Source of the DNA: Nitrospiraceae bacterium
GTDB lineage: Bacteria > Nitrospirota > Thermodesulfovibrionia > UBA6902
Length of the DNA stretch: 46,399 nt
Assembly (NCBI GenBank): GCA_003599275.1
Contig: QZJG01000058.1
Coordinates: 1-46,399, forward strand
Direction: 5' to 3'
Shown: positions 43,227-46,399 of the stretch, piece by piece
Position numbering within the stretch: the stretch's first letter is position 1
How the letters are laid out: each line of letters begins with the position of its first letter
Position numbers and translations under genes: made by a program
The notes under the pieces: generated by a model
The model's input: the letters and a program-made list of their open reading frames with translations, nothing else
The model's database searches: none
Told to the model about the DNA's origin: nothing

Positions 43227-44771
43227 ATGAAAGGACCCACAGTCCAGACCCGCCCGCTTTCCAAAAAAATATGGATACAGGCAGCCCTTCTGGCTGCCGG
43301 TTTTATTTATGCATATGCATCCGTATTCGTGGGTCTTGCGGATGAATGGTGGAACAACAAGGACTCTTCGCACGGCTTTCTTGTGCCTTTGATAAGCTTC
43401 TATATCATATGGACCAAGAAGGACAGATTAAGAAATCTTCCTCTCCGTCCTGATAGTCTCAGGGGAATTCCCCTCGTACTTTTCGCAGGGTCCTTTTTCG
43501 TTTTGGGGGACCTGGCAGGTTTGAATCTCCTTCAGGAGCTCTCGTCAGTCGTGATCATCGCGGGGATGGTCCTCATGCTTATGGGGACAACGTATTTCAG
43601 GGAATTGATTTTTCCGGTTGCATATCTGTTGTTCATGGTACCTTTCCTGGGCGCATTCTCTGATAAAATTCACTGGCCCTTCCAGCTATTCTCTGCAAAG
43701 CTGGGCACAGGTTTAATGGAGCTGGCAGGCATTCCCGCTTTCCTGGAGACCCAATACATCGTATTGCCCGGTACAACCCTTGAAGTGGCTGCCGAGTGCA
43801 GCGGCCTGAGATATTTAATATCCATAATCGCGGTAGGAATACCGCTGGCTTACTTTACCCAGAAAACCTGGCCCAGGAAAATAATACTTGTAGTTATGGC
43901 CGTCTTTATCGCTGTCCTCGCAAATTCCGTTCGTGTCGCTTTTGTCGGCGCATGGTCTTATTATTTCAATGCGGAGATCGTGCATGGACCCTTTCACATC
44001 TTTCAGGGATTTTTTGTGTCCGTGATCGGGTTCATTTCCCTTTTTGCAGGGGCGTTTGTTTTTTCCAGAATTCCGGTTGCAAGACCTCTCCGGGCCAATC
44101 CGGCGGAAGATTGCGGTAAAGAGGGACTTGCAGGAATGTCAGGCAATTCAGGCTTTGACATATCATGGGCCTGCGCAATGGTCCTTCTTCTTTTTCTCGG
44201 CGCTTCTTCTTTTGTTTTCAAATCGGGGCCCGTTCCTCCCGGGAAACTTTTTTCAGCTCTTCCATTCGACATGGGGGGGTGGAGATGGGACGGCTCCGGG
44301 GCGCATCAACCCCTTCCTTTCAGGATGGAAAACGCGGATGAAGAGTTGACCAGGACGTATCAAAACACATCCGCTGAAGAAATTGTTCTTTATGTCGGAT
44401 ATCTTGAATCACAGAGTCAGGGCAAAGAACTTGTCGATTATCTTTCGAAAAAACTGCACAGAGGGGCGGTCGAGATAAGAATATCTGCCGGAGACAAAAT
44501 GGTGACTGTCAATAAGACAATCATGAATGAAGACCATAAAAGTTATATGGTTTCTTTCTGGTATGACTTGAACGGAAGAAAATTTACCGATATGTATAAG
44601 GCCAAAATTGCGACCATCCTCGATGCTGTCACAAGAAGGAGCTCGAACGGGGCATTAATTATGGTCGTATCGGACATTAAACAATCCGACAACCCGGACA
44701 GCATCGCCGGCAGGCAGCAGGATTTTATCAAGGGTCTCGTCCCGGTGCTGGACAAGTATCTCAATAACTGA
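43227..44771 (+). CDS. xrtA: Exosortase A fused to EpsI domain
   Basis: A 514-residue membrane protease/transpeptidase that recognises PEP-CTERM tails. About eight membrane helices cover residues 15-300. Catalytic residues are Cys191 in AAECSGLRYL, Arg236 in NSVRVAF and His253 in IVHGPFHIFQGF. The periplasmic EpsI domain follows (about 325-514) in the same chain, as in many XrtA proteins. ATG 43227 is preferred to the TTG just before it. The 146-base gap upstream contains no recognised promoter. It is the predicted processing enzyme for the proteins at 26002, 27159 and probably 28094. Confidence 0.94.
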   Translation: MKGPTVQTRPLSKKIWIQAALLAAGFIYAYASVFVGLADEWWNNKDSSHGFLVPLISFYIIWTKKDRLRNLPLRPDSLRGIPLVLFAGSFFVLGDLAGLNLLQELSSVVIIAGMVLMLMGTTYFRELIFPVAYLLFMVPFLGAFSDKIHWPFQLFSAKLGTGLMELAGIPAFLETQYIVLPGTTLEVAAECSGLRYLISIIAVGIPLAYFTQKTWPRKIILVVMAVFIAVLANSVRVAFVGAWSYYFNAEIVHGPFHIFQGFFVSVIGFISLFAGAFVFSRIPVARPLRANPAEDCGKEGLAGMSGNSGFDISWACAMVLLLFLGASSFVFKSGPVPPGKLFSALPFDMGGWRWDGSGAHQPLPFRMENADEELTRTYQNTSAEEIVLYVGYLESQSQGKELVDYLSKKLHRGAVEIRISAGDKMVTVNKTIMNEDHKSYMVSFWYDLNGRKFTDMYKAKIATILDAVTRRSSNGALIMVVSDIKQSDNPDSIAGRQQDFIKGLVPVLDKYLNN

Positions 44772-44849
44772 TTCGAACTCCATTAGATCGCAGATGAGGA
44801 TATTACAAAATCCAAATTCGGTTACCTTGGGATTTGAGGCAGGCGATAT

Positions 44850-46399
44850 ATGTGCGGCATAGCGGGAATATTTAATATTCACAAGGAAAAGGAAATACCT
44901 CAGGATTTACTGAAGGGTATGGCTGCGGTCATAAGACACCGCGGTCCGGACGGTTTCGGGTTTTACAATGACAACAAGGCGGGACTTGCACATGCGAGGC
45001 TGAGCATTATTGACCTCGAGGGGGGCCGGCAGCCGATTCACAATGAAGATAAGACCGTATGGATAGTCTTTAACGGAGAAATATTCAATTACGTAGAACT
45101 TCGGGAAAGCCTCCTGGCAAAGGGACATAAATTTTATACAAAGTCCGACACCGAAACAATTGTTCATCTTTATGAGGATTACGGCGTCGATTGTCTCGAA
45201 CATCTTAACGGTCAATTTGCATTTGCAATATGGGACAGGAACAGGGAAAGGTTTTTTTGTGCAAGGGACAGGGTCGGCATCAGACCCCTGTTCTATACGA
45301 TGTCGGAAGGTTCTCTGTTTTTTGCCTCTGAGATAAAGTCTCTGTTTATGGACAACAGGGTGAAAAGGGAGATCGACCCCTTTGCCCTGGACCAGATATT
45401 CACCTTCTGGATGACTGTGCCGCCGAGAACGGCATTTAAAAATATTTATGAGCTGCCGGCAGGACATTTCATGAAGATAGAAAACGGCAAGTGGGCGATA
45501 GAAAAATATTGGGACATGGATTTTACTCCGGACAGGAATGTCAGGACAGAGGAAGAATACGCCGAGGGGTTAAGAGAGCTGTTGATAGATTCAACCAGGC
45601 TGCAGCTCCGCGCTGATGTGCCTGTTGGAGCATATCTGAGCGGGGGCATTGATTCTTCCGTAATAACGTCTCTGATAAGGAAATATACGGACACGCCTTT
45701 ACGGACATTTTCCGTGACCTTTGAGGATGAGGTATACGACGAGAGTGAGCATCAGAGGAAGATGATTGATTACCTGAAGACAGACCACAGTTCCATCAAA
45801 TGCACGTATTCGGATATCGGCAGGGTATTCCCTGAGGTCATCTGGCATACTGAAAAACCTATTGTCAGGACAGCGCCCGCTCCGCTTTATCTACTCTCAA
45901 AACTTGTCAGGGAGAACAACTATAAAGTTGTCTTGACAGGAGAAGGCTCCGACGAGATCCTGGCGGGGTATGATATTTTCAAAGAAGTGAAGGTCCGGAG
46001 ATTTCTTGAAAGATGCCCGGATTCAAAATTCCGGCCGCTTATACTCAAGCGTCTTTATCCGTATCTTGCCAATTCTCCCGTAAGGTCGCTTCAGTATGCG
46101 GAAGCGTTTTTCAAAGGTAATGCTGCCGGGTATCCTGCTGAGTATTACTCGCATATCCCCAGATGGAATACGACGTCAAAGACAAAGGCATTTTTCTCCG
46201 CTTCTGTCAAAAACGAATTGGACCAATACCGGAATGCGGATGAACTGTCCCGGTTTCTTTCAGATTCCTTCGGCAGATATGATGACTTATCGCAGGCCCA
46301 GTATATCGAGATAAAGACCCTGCTTTCCGGGTATCTGCTGTCTTCCCAGGGCGACAGGGTCGCAGCGGCAAACTCGATCGAAGGGAGGTTCCCGTTCCT
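44850..46399 (+). CDS. XrtA-associated asparagine synthase-like amidotransferase (partial)
   Basis: The gene runs off the right edge of the window; 516 full codons are visible and no stop occurs. The first residues MCGIAGIF place the catalytic Cys2 of the class II glutaminase. RHRGPDG, FNGEIFNY and DTETIVHLYEDYG are typical, and the synthetase domain has the PP-loop SGGIDSS (264-270) and GEGSDEILAGY. It resembles the amidotransferase found in XrtA loci (TIGR03108), likely amidating a sugar or protein of the exopolysaccharide system rather than making free asparagine. The ATG has a GAGGCAGG-like ribosome site. Confidence 0.9.
   Translation, partial: MCGIAGIFNIHKEKEIPQDLLKGMAAVIRHRGPDGFGFYNDNKAGLAHARLSIIDLEGGRQPIHNEDKTVWIVFNGEIFNYVELRESLLAKGHKFYTKSDTETIVHLYEDYGVDCLEHLNGQFAFAIWDRNRERFFCARDRVGIRPLFYTMSEGSLFFASEIKSLFMDNRVKREIDPFALDQIFTFWMTVPPRTAFKNIYELPAGHFMKIENGKWAIEKYWDMDFTPDRNVRTEEEYAEGLRELLIDSTRLQLRADVPVGAYLSGGIDSSVITSLIRKYTDTPLRTFSVTFEDEVYDESEHQRKMIDYLKTDHSSIKCTYSDIGRVFPEVIWHTEKPIVRTAPAPLYLLSKLVRENNYKVVLTGEGSDEILAGYDIFKEVKVRRFLERCPDSKFRPLILKRLYPYLANSPVRSLQYAEAFFKGNAAGYPAEYYSHIPRWNTTSKTKAFFSASVKNELDQYRNADELSRFLSDSFGRYDDLSQAQYIEIKTLLSGYLLSSQGDRVAAANSIEGRFPF

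Noticed and set aside
44772..44849. Possible tRNA-like TTCGAACTCC segment after xrtA
   Set aside because: No acceptor stem or anticodon arm can be folded around it; it is just the 3' end and leader between two genes.

Overview
The window is 46.4 kb of a Gram-negative, exopolysaccharide-making bacterium. It carries a complete-looking exosortase A (XrtA)/PEP-CTERM locus, an outer-membrane export apparatus, three PEP-CTERM substrate genes, a three-domain NifU with NifS, and RpoN-type promoters. This combination, moderate GC content, and PEP-CTERM tails ending in LLLLGAGLTGL plus basic residues fit a Nitrospirota-like (or deltaproteobacterial-type) genome. The phylum is an inference; there is no rRNA gene in the window.

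Left part (1-21 kb): mixed housekeeping and accessory genes. There is a PIN/ribbon-helix-helix toxin-antitoxin pair, the N-terminal stump of an integron-type integrase, nifU-nifS, a small zinc-ribbon gene with a TIM-barrel sugar isomerase-like gene, scpB-midA, and a secreted zinc phospholipase C-like gene. An ABC-2 exporter follows whose permease and ATPase genes are separated by an oppositely oriented hybrid histidine kinase. Then come htpG, rlmB, a phosphohexomutase, purC, a TPR lipoprotein, pepA, and a divergent pair of B12-binding-type radical SAM genes.

Middle part (22.5-29 kb): an rmlA-rmlC-rmlB-rmlD operon for dTDP-L-rhamnose ends at a strong bidirectional terminator. Behind it lie three PEP-CTERM protein genes on the minus strand. 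The first two are tandem cassettes with nearly identical upstream regions, signal-peptide starts, C-terminal sorting tails and terminators, but unrelated mature domains. Each has an excellent sigma-54 (-24/-12) promoter and a conserved inverted repeat about 140 bp upstream of the predicted start site. A third sigma-54 promoter lies upstream of the third gene, in a stretch broken up by dispersed repeats.

Right part (29.3 kb to the end): the XrtA locus on the plus strand. It encodes an acyltransferase resembling AHL synthases, a short PrsK-like kinase, the sigma-54 activator PrsR, a receiver-like protein lacking the phospho-acceptor Asp, PrsT, a polyprenyl-phosphate sugar transferase, an export protein, a chain-length regulator, a tyrosine autokinase, an outer-membrane beta-barrel, a GspA-like ATPase, XrtA fused to EpsI, and an asparagine synthase-like amidotransferase cut by the window edge. 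A fourth sigma-54 promoter precedes the receiver-like gene and prsT.

Inferred working model: rml supplies rhamnose for the polysaccharide. The PrsK-like kinase and PrsR control, through RpoN, both the export/assembly operon and the tandem PEP-CTERM genes. XrtA processes those proteins at the cell surface. Dispersed repeats (at least four kinds) pepper the non-coding stretches, and one of them supplies the C-terminal codons of a PEP-CTERM gene. No tRNA, rRNA or CRISPR array was seen.
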